This document shows positions 1 to 6,969 of a stretch of 22,552 nt of DNA, in pieces. The number at the start of each line of letters is the position of its first letter. The stretch's first letter is position 1. The notes under the pieces are model-generated. The model did not search any database, had not been told where the DNA came from, and saw only the letters and a list, made by a program, of their open reading frames with translations. The stretch lies in the IMG/VR virus record IMGVR_UViG_3300001683_001896, positions 1 to 22,552 of that record. One strand, 5' to 3'. The translations under genes were made by a program, and so were the position numbers. Source of the DNA: a virus.

Positions 1-650
1 ACTCTGAAGTGGTAGGGATCTGGCGACGCGCCGCTGGACCCTCCGGCCTCATTGACGATCAAACCCTTGTGGATAGTAGTTGAACCAGAAACGTAAGCGT
101 TATCCGCGACCCAGAGATCATTCCCGACTGTGACTGAGCCAGCTGCTGTTAACGGTCCGGCTACCGTGGCTGAACCAGAAACGTAAGCATTATCTGAGAC
201 CCAGAGGTCGTTTCCAATCGCGGCTGAGCCGTCTATAGTGGATGATCCTGAAACGTAAAAATTGTCCGCCACCCAGAGGTCGTCTCCGATCCTGGCTGAC
301 TGTGATACAAACAGGGAACCAGAGACCAATAGAGAGCCTGTGACAGATTCATCGACCTCGGTGATCATCCGCTCTGCGAAGAGCGTTCCGGATACTATAA
401 CATCACCACCAAAGAGTGATACGTTCGATCTTGCCTTGCCCAACCCAACCAAAGATGACTTGGTGCCTGAGACGAATAGGAACACATCAGTTCCCACATC
501 GGACAGCATGCTTGAATCACCGACGCTTCCAATGAAGTCGGACGCATTGGAGGAGCTGTAGATGATTATGGAGGGCTCCCCGCCTACTGAGCCAGAACCA
601 ATTATCTTGGTTGTACGAACCTGATTTGATTGAAAATCTTTGATTGACAT
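1..650 (-). CDS. Tail fibre-like repeat protein, C-terminus cut by window edge
   Basis: The frame is open from ATG at 648-650 to the left edge (216 codons) with no stop, so only the N-terminal part is seen. The product begins MSIKDFQSNQVRTTKIIGSG and is rich in Gly, Ser, Val, Thr and Asp. From about residue 115 on it carries three copies of a unit of the form [IV]GxDLWVxDNxYVSGSxTI, spaced 24 and 30 residues. Such short hydrophobic/Gly-Ser repeats are typical of beta-helical or beta-solenoid phage tail fibres and virion surface proteins. No enzymatic motif is visible. The start follows the TAA of the upstream gene by one base, so it is translated from the same message as the two small genes at 652-1349. 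Tail fibre or other virion decoration is inference from repeat style and context; the host-binding end would lie outside the window. Confidence 0.6.
   Translation of the reverse strand, partial: MSIKDFQSNQVRTTKIIGSGSVGGEPSIIIYSSSNASDFIGSVGDSSMLSDVGTDVFLFVSGTKSSLVGLGKARSNVSLFGGDVIVSGTLFAERMITEVDESVTGSLLVSGSLFVSQSARIGDDLWVADNFYVSGSSTIDGSAAIGNDLWVSDNAYVSGSATVAGPLTAAGSVTVGNDLWVADNAYVSGSTTIHKGLIVNEAGGSSGASPDPYHFR
83..300 (-). repeat. Three degenerate in-frame DNA repeats inside the fibre-like gene
   Basis: The plus-strand core GAAACGTAA recurs at 88, 178 and 250, each followed by a similar block containing GACCCAGAG or CACCCAGAG. Spacing is 90 and 72 bases, both multiples of three, so the repeats change the protein by whole units of 30 and 24 residues. 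This is the DNA side of the LWVxDNxYVSGS protein repeat. Confidence 0.7.
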
Positions 651-651
651 G

Positions 652-1008
652 TTATCCCGCGTATATCGAATTAGCGACCATCAGCACACTCCACTTATAC
701 GTTGATGCAGATTCCACTGGAGCTGCTAGACTGCCCGTCATCTTCATTGTCTTGTTCACATTAATTGTATTGTCCTGGCTTATCGACCCAGAGATCAATG
801 AGCTCACAAAGGATGATCCTGCTCGTTGACTGGTTCCTTGAAAGAGTTGCATAGGGTTGTTGTTGATATCCCCCCTCCCTGCAACCCACGGATAGACATC
901 ATTCTGAATAGCTCTTGTTCCGGGGTCAGTACTATCGACCTTGATCGCTGTATCTCCGGTTGAGGGTGTTATATTCTGCACGTCAATTACAAAGTTTTGC
1001 AATCTCAT
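652..1008 (-). CDS. Small probable virion protein, unknown family
   Basis: 118-residue product, starting MRLQNFVIDVQNITPSTGDT. It is not recognised. It is Ser/Thr/Asn-rich with short predicted beta segments and no charged catalytic signature, signal peptide or clear membrane helix. Its ATG overlaps the TAA of the upstream 113-residue gene (TAATG) and its own TAA is one base before the fibre-like gene, so the three are translationally coupled. The composition and the neighbouring fibre-like repeat protein suggest a tail, fibre-connector or decoration protein, but that is inference from context only. Confidence 0.6.
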   Translation of the reverse strand: MRLQNFVIDVQNITPSTGDTAIKVDSTDPGTRAIQNDVYPWVAGRGDINNNPMQLFQGTSQRAGSSFVSSLISGSISQDNTINVNKTMKMTGSLAAPVESASTYKWSVLMVANSIYAG

Positions 1009-1349
1009 TATCCCACCTTTATTGCTAACACATCAACCTGGCCAGTGAAGTTAGCGCTAGCAAGGATCTTGACAGATGCTGATGTGAGAGTTGATCCGTC
1101 TGCCATGAATGAGATGTGTGTGCTACTCGTGCCAGTAGAACGAGGCATCGCCACCACTGTGTAGCTGGAATCGGTAAATGCAACATCAAATACGAGCGTC
1201 TTCTCCGACTCATCACTATAGGTGAGCGTGCCCAGCTCAATTGCTAGATTTTCATCTCCGAGATAAGAGTACCGCTTAGGTCCCCTGATAAATGGATATC
1301 GCTTGACGTATCTATTTCTATCGATTATTTTTGCGCGAAGCTTTGCCAT
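1008..1349 (-). CDS. Small probable virion protein, unknown family
   Basis: 113-residue product. The N-terminus is strongly basic (MAKLRAKIIDRNRYVKRYPF, ending near residue 30), followed by a beta-rich region ending in a short hydrophobic segment (VDVLAIKVG). The start is supported by a strong ribosome binding site, GGAGG about 7 bases upstream of ATG 1347-1349. It is the first gene of a three-gene coupled unit leading into the fibre-like protein. A competing 71-residue frame inside the gene is a shadow. No family is recognised; virion role is inferred from position. Confidence 0.6.
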   Translation of the reverse strand: MAKLRAKIIDRNRYVKRYPFIRGPKRYSYLGDENLAIELGTLTYSDESEKTLVFDVAFTDSSYTVVAMPRSTGTSSTHISFMADGSTLTSASVKILASANFTGQVDVLAIKVG

Positions 1350-1379
1350 ACAATACCTCCGCTCTTAAATATCTTCGTG

Positions 1380-2669
1380 TTACAAGACCTTACTAGCGTA
1401 TGTTGCAATTGATGAACGCACGCCTCGCTTGAGATGCACATGGGCAGCCAGCTTGCTCGATTTGAACTTTTCCACAACGATGGCCAGTCCATTGGATCGT
1501 TTATCAAGATAAGCAGTGTCTATCTGATCTGTGTCCCCCATGAGCACAATTTTGGAGTTCTCACCTAGACGAGTGATGATGGTCTTCAGCTCATGAATGG
1601 TAGCATTTTGTGCCTCATCGACGATCACATAGGAGTCATTGAAAGATCGCCCTCTGATGTAGGTCAGTGGAGCGATCTCGATCTGCCCCTTATCTATCAT
1701 CAATTCGAAATAGACCTTATCCTTGAAGTGGTGTCTAAAGTTATCCAACAGCGGGGACATCCACGGATCCATCTTATCCCGGATATCGCCTGGAAGATAG
1801 CCCAAATCCCTTCCCACCGGTTGAATGCTGCGGGTCACGACAATTCGCTCATATACCTGTGCGTGCAGAGCCTCAATACCAGACATCAACGCTAAAAAAG
1901 TCTTGCCTGAACCCGCCAGACCTGTTAGGGTCACTAGGGGGATGTCCTGCTCTCTCAGCGCGTGTAAAGCAAATCGTTGCTCCTTATTTCGAGGTTTGAC
2001 CTCTGATATGACCCCATGGGGATCCTTATCAAATAGTTCAATTTTACCTGATTTATAGGTGCCCAGTGCAGACTTGTTCGGTGTTCCCTTACACACAACG
2101 TAGGTGTTCTCGTGAAGATTTTCTTTCGTGTCTAGGGTTCCCTGCTCAAACAAAGTGTCGATCTCATTATCGCTTATCTCTAGACAGTGTGCGCCAGTAA
2201 ATGATACAGCGTCCAAGGCGATATAATCTCGATAGTAATCCTCTGCCTCTAGACCTAGAGCGTCACACTTGACCCTAAGGTTTATGTCTTTGGTGATAAC
2301 TTTGACTGTTTGGTCCGGATTATTTTTTTGACATTCAAGAGCTGCTGCAATAACCACATTATCGCCACGCTTTGGATCCAAGTGATTTTCAAGATCCAAG
2401 GGTTGTATTTTAATCAGCACTTTAATTGTTTGGTCTTGATTTTTTAGATAAACCCCTTCTTGCAAACTGCCCAGGGATCTTAATTCATCTAGATATCGAT
2501 TAACATAACGAGCCGATTCACCCAGTAGGCCCGGCTTCTCCTTGAATCGATCAAGCTCATCCAGCACAATAAGCGGTAGAATGACATCATTTCCAGGAAA
2601 AGAGTGCACAGATTCTTTATCATAGAGCAGTACTGATGTGTCTAAGACTAGATATTTTCTTTTATTCAT
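1380..2669 (-). CDS. phoH: PhoH-family ATPase with N-terminal PIN domain (PhoH2/YlaK type)
   Basis: 429 residues, close to the usual length of bacterial PIN-PhoH proteins. The N-terminal PIN nuclease-like domain (about 1-150) has the expected acidic positions: D10 in VLDTS, the DELD cluster at 37-40, D103 and D128. The C-terminal PhoH ATPase has Walker A GLAGSGKT at 250-257 and Walker B VIVDEAQN at 348-355, followed by the MGDTDQID sensor region at 377-384. The family is known for ATP-driven RNA unwinding coupled to the PIN RNase in bacteria; its phage role is unsettled, and PhoH genes are common in marine phages. It sits between the virion genes and the FtsZ-like gene and is divergent from the small sigma-like gene at 2726, with 56 bases between their starts. 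No key residue appears to be missing. Confidence 0.93.
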   Translation of the reverse strand: MNKRKYLVLDTSVLLYDKESVHSFPGNDVILPLIVLDELDRFKEKPGLLGESARYVNRYLDELRSLGSLQEGVYLKNQDQTIKVLIKIQPLDLENHLDPKRGDNVVIAAALECQKNNPDQTVKVITKDINLRVKCDALGLEAEDYYRDYIALDAVSFTGAHCLEISDNEIDTLFEQGTLDTKENLHENTYVVCKGTPNKSALGTYKSGKIELFDKDPHGVISEVKPRNKEQRFALHALREQDIPLVTLTGLAGSGKTFLALMSGIEALHAQVYERIVVTRSIQPVGRDLGYLPGDIRDKMDPWMSPLLDNFRHHFKDKVYFELMIDKGQIEIAPLTYIRGRSFNDSYVIVDEAQNATIHELKTIITRLGENSKIVLMGDTDQIDTAYLDKRSNGLAIVVEKFKSSKLAAHVHLKRGVRSSIATYASKVL

Positions 2670-2725
2670 TGTAAACTTCTAGATTTTTCATTAGATTATT
2701 ATGAAGCAAGGGAAGATAATTCGAT

Positions 2726-2998
2726 GTGTGTGGTTTGAAAGAAAAAACGTGTTATCAAATAATTTTCGAAACTGATCAGGCTTGTGATGTTGATACCTGT
2801 CGACATTTCTTAGGTTCAGAAAGAGATTTGAACTGTTCAATAATTGCGGCGAAATCCGGCCCAAAGACTCTGCAAGAGATCGGTGATTACTATGGAATCT
2901 CTCGAATGAGAGTTTGTCAAATAGAGAAGTCAATCCTAAAAAAATTACGGATTGATAATGAAGGAATAAAATTATTCGACTCCCTAGCCGGCGAGTAG
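2726..2998 (+). CDS. Small sigma-70 region 4-like helix-turn-helix protein
   Basis: 90 residues on the plus strand, against the trend of the neighbours. Residues 48-75 (TLQEIGDYYGISRMRVCQIE and the following KSILKKLR) match the sigma-70 region 4.2 pattern LxEIGxxxGVSRxRVxQIExxALxKLR, which recognises the -35 promoter element. Region 2 is absent, so it could be a stand-alone region 4, a transcription activator or a sigma-appropriator. The frame is closed by a stop at 2717, so the start must be GTG 2726 (or TTG 2735). An ATG at 2724 lies in another frame and stops at once. AAGGGAAG about 8-11 bases upstream is a plausible ribosome binding site. The 3' end overlaps the convergent FtsZ-like gene by 15 bases. 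An antisense open frame at 2691-3002 is a shadow. Fold assignment is fairly sure; function is inference. Confidence 0.72.
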   Translation: MCGLKEKTCYQIIFETDQACDVDTCRHFLGSERDLNCSIIAAKSGPKTLQEIGDYYGISRMRVCQIEKSILKKLRIDNEGIKLFDSLAGE

Positions 2999-4060
2999 GC
3001 ATAGAACTATTAAGCCAGGAATTCTCTCTTTTACATACACACCTGAAAAAAGTGCCTCTGTTCGACCTCCGACATAACTGAATGCAGCCTCTAAATTTTT
3101 ACTAACTCTGGGATCCTCTGCCATAGTTGATGTCACAATGAGAAGTAAAGCACCCCTTTGACTTCTAGTACTAGGTGGTGGACACGGAGAAGCATTAATA
3201 CACCCCTGAAGGACGGCAACACCCAGATCAGTCCGATCGGTGTCCCTTATTACGGTACTCCCCAAGACGATTCGATCAGGTGTACTTAGACATTTCTCTA
3301 AATCTTTAGAATCAAATGCCTGGATATCCGTGTGGGTTGCGGCCAATTTCAATACCTGAGACAGCATCTTAGCAAAATTAGTATTGGCAACCGGATAGAG
3401 GTTCAGCATGCCAACCTTGTTTCTAAGAAGCTGTAACTGCCTTTCATTATCGATCACAATATGTGGATGATTAGATACATCCTCTAAGAGAGCTTGATAA
3501 TTTCGCTCTATAGTGGTATTGAGTAATTCCTGCGCGCTTGGCCTAGAAATAATGTATACTACCTTGCCGGAAGCTCCCACAGCTTTAAGGTGGCGTGTGA
3601 GGGCATCATGAAGGACCGAACATGCGCTACCCGTGCCACCGCCGCCTCCGGCGAGAACGAAGAGCCAGTCAGTCGCGCCGATTCTGGCTCGAACTGCATC
3701 CTCCACTAGGGCACTGTTTTCGCCAAGAATTTTCTTACCGAGATCCACATCCTTTCCGACGCCGTCGGCACCGGGTACTAAGAGGAAATTAGGTGGATCA
3801 ACTCCGTCCGGTTGGTCTTTGATTGTCGTGTTCACTAGCAGTGTCTTGGCAAAGCCCAGGTCTAGAAAGGCTTTGGCCATCTTTCCCCCTCCACCGCCGA
3901 CGCCTATGAAAGCACATTTTATTGCGCTCTCTGCTGTATTCTCAGGCAGAGCCTGTTCATCCGGGACGTCGTCAGTCTCAGAGTACGATCCCGCAAAATC
4001 AAATTCATCATCCAGAGATTCTGGATTTATATAGAGATCATCCTTATTTTCTTCACTCAT
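2984..4060 (-). CDS. FtsZ/tubulin-superfamily GTPase with acidic N-terminal extension
   Basis: 358 residues. About 45 acidic residues (MSEENKDDLYINPESLDDEF onward) precede a tubulin/FtsZ GTPase core. Seen in order: glycine loop IGVGGGGGK (52-60), the tubulin signature GGGGGTGSA (138-146), IVIDNERQL around 201-209, and a stretch AFDSKDL at 248-254. The last lines up with the FtsZ T7 loop NxDFADV, keeping both acidic residues (D250, D253) but replacing the Asn. The family polymerises with GTP into filaments; jumbo phages use tubulins such as PhuZ to position the phage nucleus or move capsids. This one looks closer to FtsZ than to PhuZ, but that needs a tree. It lies downstream of the tmRNA in the same direction and its 3' end overlaps the plus-strand sigma-like gene. 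Start: ATG at 4058-4060, with GAGGAG a few bases upstream. Confidence 0.82.
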   Translation of the reverse strand: MSEENKDDLYINPESLDDEFDFAGSYSETDDVPDEQALPENTAESAIKCAFIGVGGGGGKMAKAFLDLGFAKTLLVNTTIKDQPDGVDPPNFLLVPGADGVGKDVDLGKKILGENSALVEDAVRARIGATDWLFVLAGGGGGTGSACSVLHDALTRHLKAVGASGKVVYIISRPSAQELLNTTIERNYQALLEDVSNHPHIVIDNERQLQLLRNKVGMLNLYPVANTNFAKMLSQVLKLAATHTDIQAFDSKDLEKCLSTPDRIVLGSTVIRDTDRTDLGVAVLQGCINASPCPPPSTRSQRGALLLIVTSTMAEDPRVSKNLEAAFSYVGGRTEALFSGVYVKERIPGLIVLCLLAG

Positions 4061-4098
4061 AGTTACTCCTCACATCTATAAATATATTGCTGGTGAGT

Positions 4099-4504
4099 TG
4101 GTGGAGGCGCCGGGAGTCGAACCCGGGTCCAAAGCACACTTAATATTGTGTCATTCACAAGGTTAGTCAATCTTTTTTTAGAGCAGAAAAGGAAGACCAA
4201 AAACTGTTTCATCCCCGCTACCAGAGCTTTCTTTTTAGCCAGAAGAAAGAAACTGGTTTTTGCTAATTTTGGGTAATAAGGCAATTAGCAACCCCAGATG
4301 CTTAATTTACGTAAGCAACAGCCTCCGAGGCCTCGTCCAAGAGTTGTACGGGCACGTAGCCAGTACGATCCTTCAACGAGAACCACGGAGTCGCCAAAGA
4401 TACATCGTTGGCAATCATTTTTTTAAGCGTTTTTACAGAGACCATCGCTTCCCTCTGCCTTGCACACAATATCTCACATGCCCTGTCGAAGCCATTTCGC
4501 CCCC
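4099..4504 (-). ncRNA. ssrA: One-piece tmRNA (SsrA)
   Basis: Transfer-messenger RNA that rescues stalled ribosomes. Read on the minus strand, the 5' end GGGGGCG (4504-4498) pairs over 7 bp, with one G-U, with CGCCTCC before the encoded CCA end at 4099. The T-arm GGGTTCGACTCCCGG-like segment sits near 4107-4128. The 5' D-like segment GGCTTCGACAGGG is present. A long P2 helix joins ATATTGTGTG with ACACAATAT near the 3' side. Pseudoknot 1 is clear (CAGAG/CTCTG and AAGCG/CGCTT), followed by an A-rich run and the resume context ATGATTGCCAACGAT. After the tag, pseudoknot 2 (GGG/CCC with TTGCTAATT/AATTAGCAA) and pseudoknot 3 (CCAG/CTGG with CTTTCTT/AAGAAAG) are visible. The 5' end is only 4 bases after the stop of the histone-like gene, so it is probably cut from a longer message. 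Partner SmpB is not in the window. Confidence 0.95.
4302..4412 (-). other. tmRNA tag-peptide reading frame, 36 codons
   Basis: The resume codon is read as GCC at 4412-4410, giving a tag that begins ANDVSLATPW and ends EASEAVAYVN before TAA at 4304-4302. AND is the classic tag start. The stop lies in a 6-bp hairpin TGCTTA/TAAGCA, the usual helix 5 position. At 36 residues it is longer than ordinary tags, and it lacks the usual small hydrophobic end (LAA, VAA). The alternative frames stop early or do not start with AND. Confidence 0.65.
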
Positions 4505-4508
4505 GATA

Positions 4509-4703
4509 TTAAGTCTTGCGAGCCTTGTCTGATTCAATAGTTATCTTGACTAATTCTGACGACTTAGTCTTGAGCAGCCTCAAGCCTCTTCGTGCACGAA
4601 CCCCTGCCGAGGCATTTCCGTTGGCATTCTTTTGCACGTCTAAATCTAAAGACTCAATCAGTACCTTAATTTCATTCCACTGGTCTAATGTTGATGACGA
4701 CAT
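4509..4703 (-). CDS. Histone H1-like Hc1-family DNA-binding protein
   Basis: 64 residues. The pattern LIESLDLDVQKNANGNASAG (15-34) followed by VRARRGLRLLKTKSSELVK resembles the chlamydial/bacteroidete Hc1 family (SLxxDLxKAxxGNKAAAxRVRxxxxxLEKxxKxYRKES), with the conserved GN and the Arg-rich helix. Hc1 proteins condense DNA. In a phage it could organise replicating or packaged DNA, but that is inference. The start is firmly placed by AGGAGG just upstream of ATG 4701-4703. The stop TAA is 4 bases from the 5' end of the tmRNA. Very short length means the family match rests on pattern only. Confidence 0.6.
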   Translation of the reverse strand: MSSSTLDQWNEIKVLIESLDLDVQKNANGNASAGVRARRGLRLLKTKSSELVKITIESDKARKT

Positions 4704-4714
4704 AAATTTTCCTC

Positions 4715-4954
4715 CTAAACTAAGATTGTCGTTGTGTTAGTTACGTTCTCTTTCTCAAGAGAGGTATCAATAATTTCTGTGATTTTTTTCATTGCGTCGA
4801 TGTTCTCTAATTCTAGAGAAAGCAACTTGATGAGTGTGTGTAGTTGACTTTGATTCACACCAAAATTTAGAATCTCATGTATAATTTCCCTACACTGGGC
4901 AGATTCCAATATAATTTTATCCTCTCTACACGCTGTAAACTTTTTGATTCCCAT
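4715..4954 (-). CDS. Hypothetical small helical protein
   Basis: 79 residues, MGIKKFTACREDKIILESAQ onward. It is predicted to be mostly alpha-helical, with a Leu-rich segment around residues 40-60 and a Thr-rich tail. No known motif is seen. Its ATG overlaps the TAA of the upstream zinc-ribbon-like gene (TAATG), so the two are translationally coupled. The family is unknown; real-gene status rests on coupling and on filling the space between two supported genes. Confidence 0.55.
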   Translation of the reverse strand: MGIKKFTACREDKIILESAQCREIIHEILNFGVNQSQLHTLIKLLSLELENIDAMKKITEIIDTSLEKENVTNTTTILV

Positions 4955-5481
4955 TACGTTTCTGTCCTTATAATGTATGATTCCACTCTAAGGCGGTCAC
5001 TCGCTAAAAATTTGACTAGCTTTCCTTGAATTATTCCGTCTATTTCCTCACGTGTGAGGATGATATGATCATTCCAATTCTTATTTTCTAGAATAAATTG
5101 TGCATGTTCAAAATCTGCAATATCTTTCTGGTAAGTCAATAAAAGATCGTATAAGTCATTAGGCAGCGCAAACTTGAAGTCATCTACAGTCATCTGAGTT
5201 ACTACTTCATCTCGTCCTGTGACAATTTCCGATTTGCAGATATCAATGACCTTGTGCACAGCACCACAATTATTGCACGAGGCAAACTTGGGAATTATGG
5301 TATCACTTTCCTCATCAAGAATAGAGAAGACAACAAATTGATGAAATGTAGGATCTTCTGAATTCCGATACTGCGGAAGGATGCAGTGACACTGTATCAG
5401 ATGTTTGGTGCCTGACTTCAAAGCGTTCGTCTTGCTAGCGTGTACCCAGAACCCTATCAATGAGCCGATCTGTCTGCTCAT
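4954..5481 (-). CDS. Conserved-looking phage protein with CxC...CxxC zinc-ribbon pattern
   Basis: 175 residues when started at ATG 5481. A GTG at 5526 would add 15 residues but would deepen the overlap with the preceding gene from 47 to 92 bases. Cysteines C31-H-C33 and C69-N-N-C72 form a likely zinc site, bracketing the segment ILPQYRNSEDPTFHQFVVF. The C-terminal half is acidic and helical. No enzyme motif is visible. The function is unknown. The overlap with the 91-residue gene and the TAATG junction with the next gene place it in a tightly packed block leading to the histone-like gene and tmRNA. Confidence 0.65.
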   Translation of the reverse strand: MSRQIGSLIGFWVHASKTNALKSGTKHLIQCHCILPQYRNSEDPTFHQFVVFSILDEESDTIIPKFASCNNCGAVHKVIDICKSEIVTGRDEVVTQMTVDDFKFALPNDLYDLLLTYQKDIADFEHAQFILENKNWNDHIILTREEIDGIIQGKLVKFLASDRLRVESYIIRTET

Positions 5482-5710
5482 GTAAGATTTCTTGTACTTT
5501 TGTGGATAGATTAATTGCCGCTTCACGATCTAAGCGCTTCGTCGCGACGAGCTCAGATAAGAATAACTCTGAAAACTTTTGGTTCAAAATATCTCTGGTG
5601 TCTAAGATATTTCTACCAATTTGTGCCTGTGACGTTACGCCTGGGGTTTCTATTTTTAGGGTCTTAGACATCACTTTAGTGGCCTTTTTCTTAACATTTA
5701 TCTTACTCAT
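5435..5710 (-). CDS. Hypothetical small basic protein
   Basis: 91 residues with a Lys-rich N-terminus (MSKINVKKKATKVMSKTLKI) and a helical C-terminal half (LSTKVQEILHEQTDRLIDRV). GAGGA upstream of ATG 5708-5710 supports the start. It is the first gene after a 49-base gap from the chaperonin-like gene, and its 3' end overlaps the next gene by at least 47 bases in a different frame. No family is recognised. It may be DNA- or partner-binding given its charge, but nothing in the sequence shows this. Confidence 0.55.
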   Translation of the reverse strand: MSKINVKKKATKVMSKTLKIETPGVTSQAQIGRNILDTRDILNQKFSELFLSELVATKRLDREAAINLSTKVQEILHEQTDRLIDRVLGTR

Positions 5711-5759
5711 AATTATCCTCTGCTACTAAAGATAGTATTAAAGTGTAAATAGTAAAAAA

Positions 5760-6965
5760 TTAGAGGCTTAGAATAATATTGCCAATATTCCCCATGACAG
5801 TTCGGCACGACTCCGCAGCTCGAATTCCCACGAGCTCAGCAGTATAAGACACATGGGGCTTGAAATTGCCGTTTCTGTCAGCAACTGATTCAATCAAAGA
5901 CGTATTACAAATACCGGATCTGGCCACCCCAATACATGCCTTCTGGGCTATTTTACATCGATCTCTAATTACACCCATTAGGTTAGCGAGTCTTTTCGGC
6001 ACTTTTATTTCCACATGTTGTGATGCACCTGCTTCGTTTTGGAATGATGCACCCTGACGTGAGAAAAGAACATACTCGTGTTTGGTAAAATCGTCTAACA
6101 CAGTATTTTTTAGAGTCTCCCCCGAGCCCGGCGACACACACTTGATGTTCATCTTTCGACAGGCATCTAGGGCATCTGATTCTGATGCTGATTGTTTAGA
6201 AGGAGTTACTTCCCACTCTCTAACAGTGAATGGAATTGCTCTTAATGTTCCAGTGCGCCAATTTTTCTCGAGTGTTGTTACAACATCTGGCCCAAAACCT
6301 CTAGCGCATATGATAGAACTACACTTTTCTGAGGCTATCTCCTGGAGAAGATGGTCTACTTCTCCCACTGCCTCTATGATTCCGTCAACTGCGATAATTA
6401 CTGGATTGTCTAGACGCTGTATTCGGCCGGAGCTATCAAATAGTGGGTGTATCTCACCTAGAATCTCTTTAGTCGTGTATGCCTGAACAACAAAGTCATT
6501 GACGTGTGTGAAGCTAAAATTCAAACTAGCTGACATACCGCCGGCATAAATTATTTGGGACATTAATCTGTGAATGAGACCCTTCCCTAAAAAATAGTGC
6601 AGTGTATCATCGATACTTCCTGGGTCTGCTCTGTTCATCAGAGTATTTCTCGTTACTAGCGTTTTGTCAATCTTGTGTTTATGCGCAAGTAGATATGCAC
6701 AGATGATCCCTGCGCCTACCTGCTTATTCTCTGCAGATAGGATTGCGTTAATAATGATGTTTCGTATGGTGAGATCTAAAGAATCTTTCTGCGACCACTC
6801 AGATAACACGCGTATCAAATCTGCGGGCCTGGCTGTGGTTACTCGAGTGCCGTAGTTTAGAATAAGCGCGTCAGTATGTAATTTGAAGAGCATAGAGGAT
6901 AGCTCTTTAAGCAGGTATGCGTACCTCGCTCTTATGATATTTTCACTAACAACGGTAGTGTGCAC
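5760..6965 (-). CDS. Divergent, shortened GroEL/Cpn60-like protein without the ATPase motif
   Basis: 401 residues from GTG 6965, which begins 4 bases after the upstream stop. A longer frame back to 7130 is rejected because its first 55 codons overlap the membrane-protein gene in another frame. Residues 187-310 follow the GroEL apical domain in order: NPVIIAVDGIIEAV, LLQEIASEKCSSIICA, DVVTTLEKN-RTGTLRAIPF, then LDACRKMNIKCVSPGSGETL and LDDFTKHEYVLFSRQGA, matching GroEL PFILLADKKI through VVINKDTT. GVARSG (346-351) and the final RAAESCRTVMGNIGNIILS resemble the return to the equatorial domain. Where GroEL has GDGTTT, this has QVGAGII (82-88), so ATP hydrolysis is probably lost, and the chain is about 145 residues shorter than GroEL. 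It is the last gene of the PrkA-module block. Homology is fairly convincing by order of motifs; function is unknown. Confidence 0.55.
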   Translation of the reverse strand: MHTTVVSENIIRARYAYLLKELSSMLFKLHTDALILNYGTRVTTARPADLIRVLSEWSQKDSLDLTIRNIIINAILSAENKQVGAGIICAYLLAHKHKIDKTLVTRNTLMNRADPGSIDDTLHYFLGKGLIHRLMSQIIYAGGMSASLNFSFTHVNDFVVQAYTTKEILGEIHPLFDSSGRIQRLDNPVIIAVDGIIEAVGEVDHLLQEIASEKCSSIICARGFGPDVVTTLEKNWRTGTLRAIPFTVREWEVTPSKQSASESDALDACRKMNIKCVSPGSGETLKNTVLDDFTKHEYVLFSRQGASFQNEAGASQHVEIKVPKRLANLMGVIRDRCKIAQKACIGVARSGICNTSLIESVADRNGNFKPHVSYTAELVGIRAAESCRTVMGNIGNIILSL

Positions 6966-6969
6966 AGAC

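Noticed and set aside
2691-3002. Minus-strand open frame opposite the sigma-like gene
   Set aside because: The plus strand carries a clear region 4 helix-turn-helix, while the minus product has no motif.
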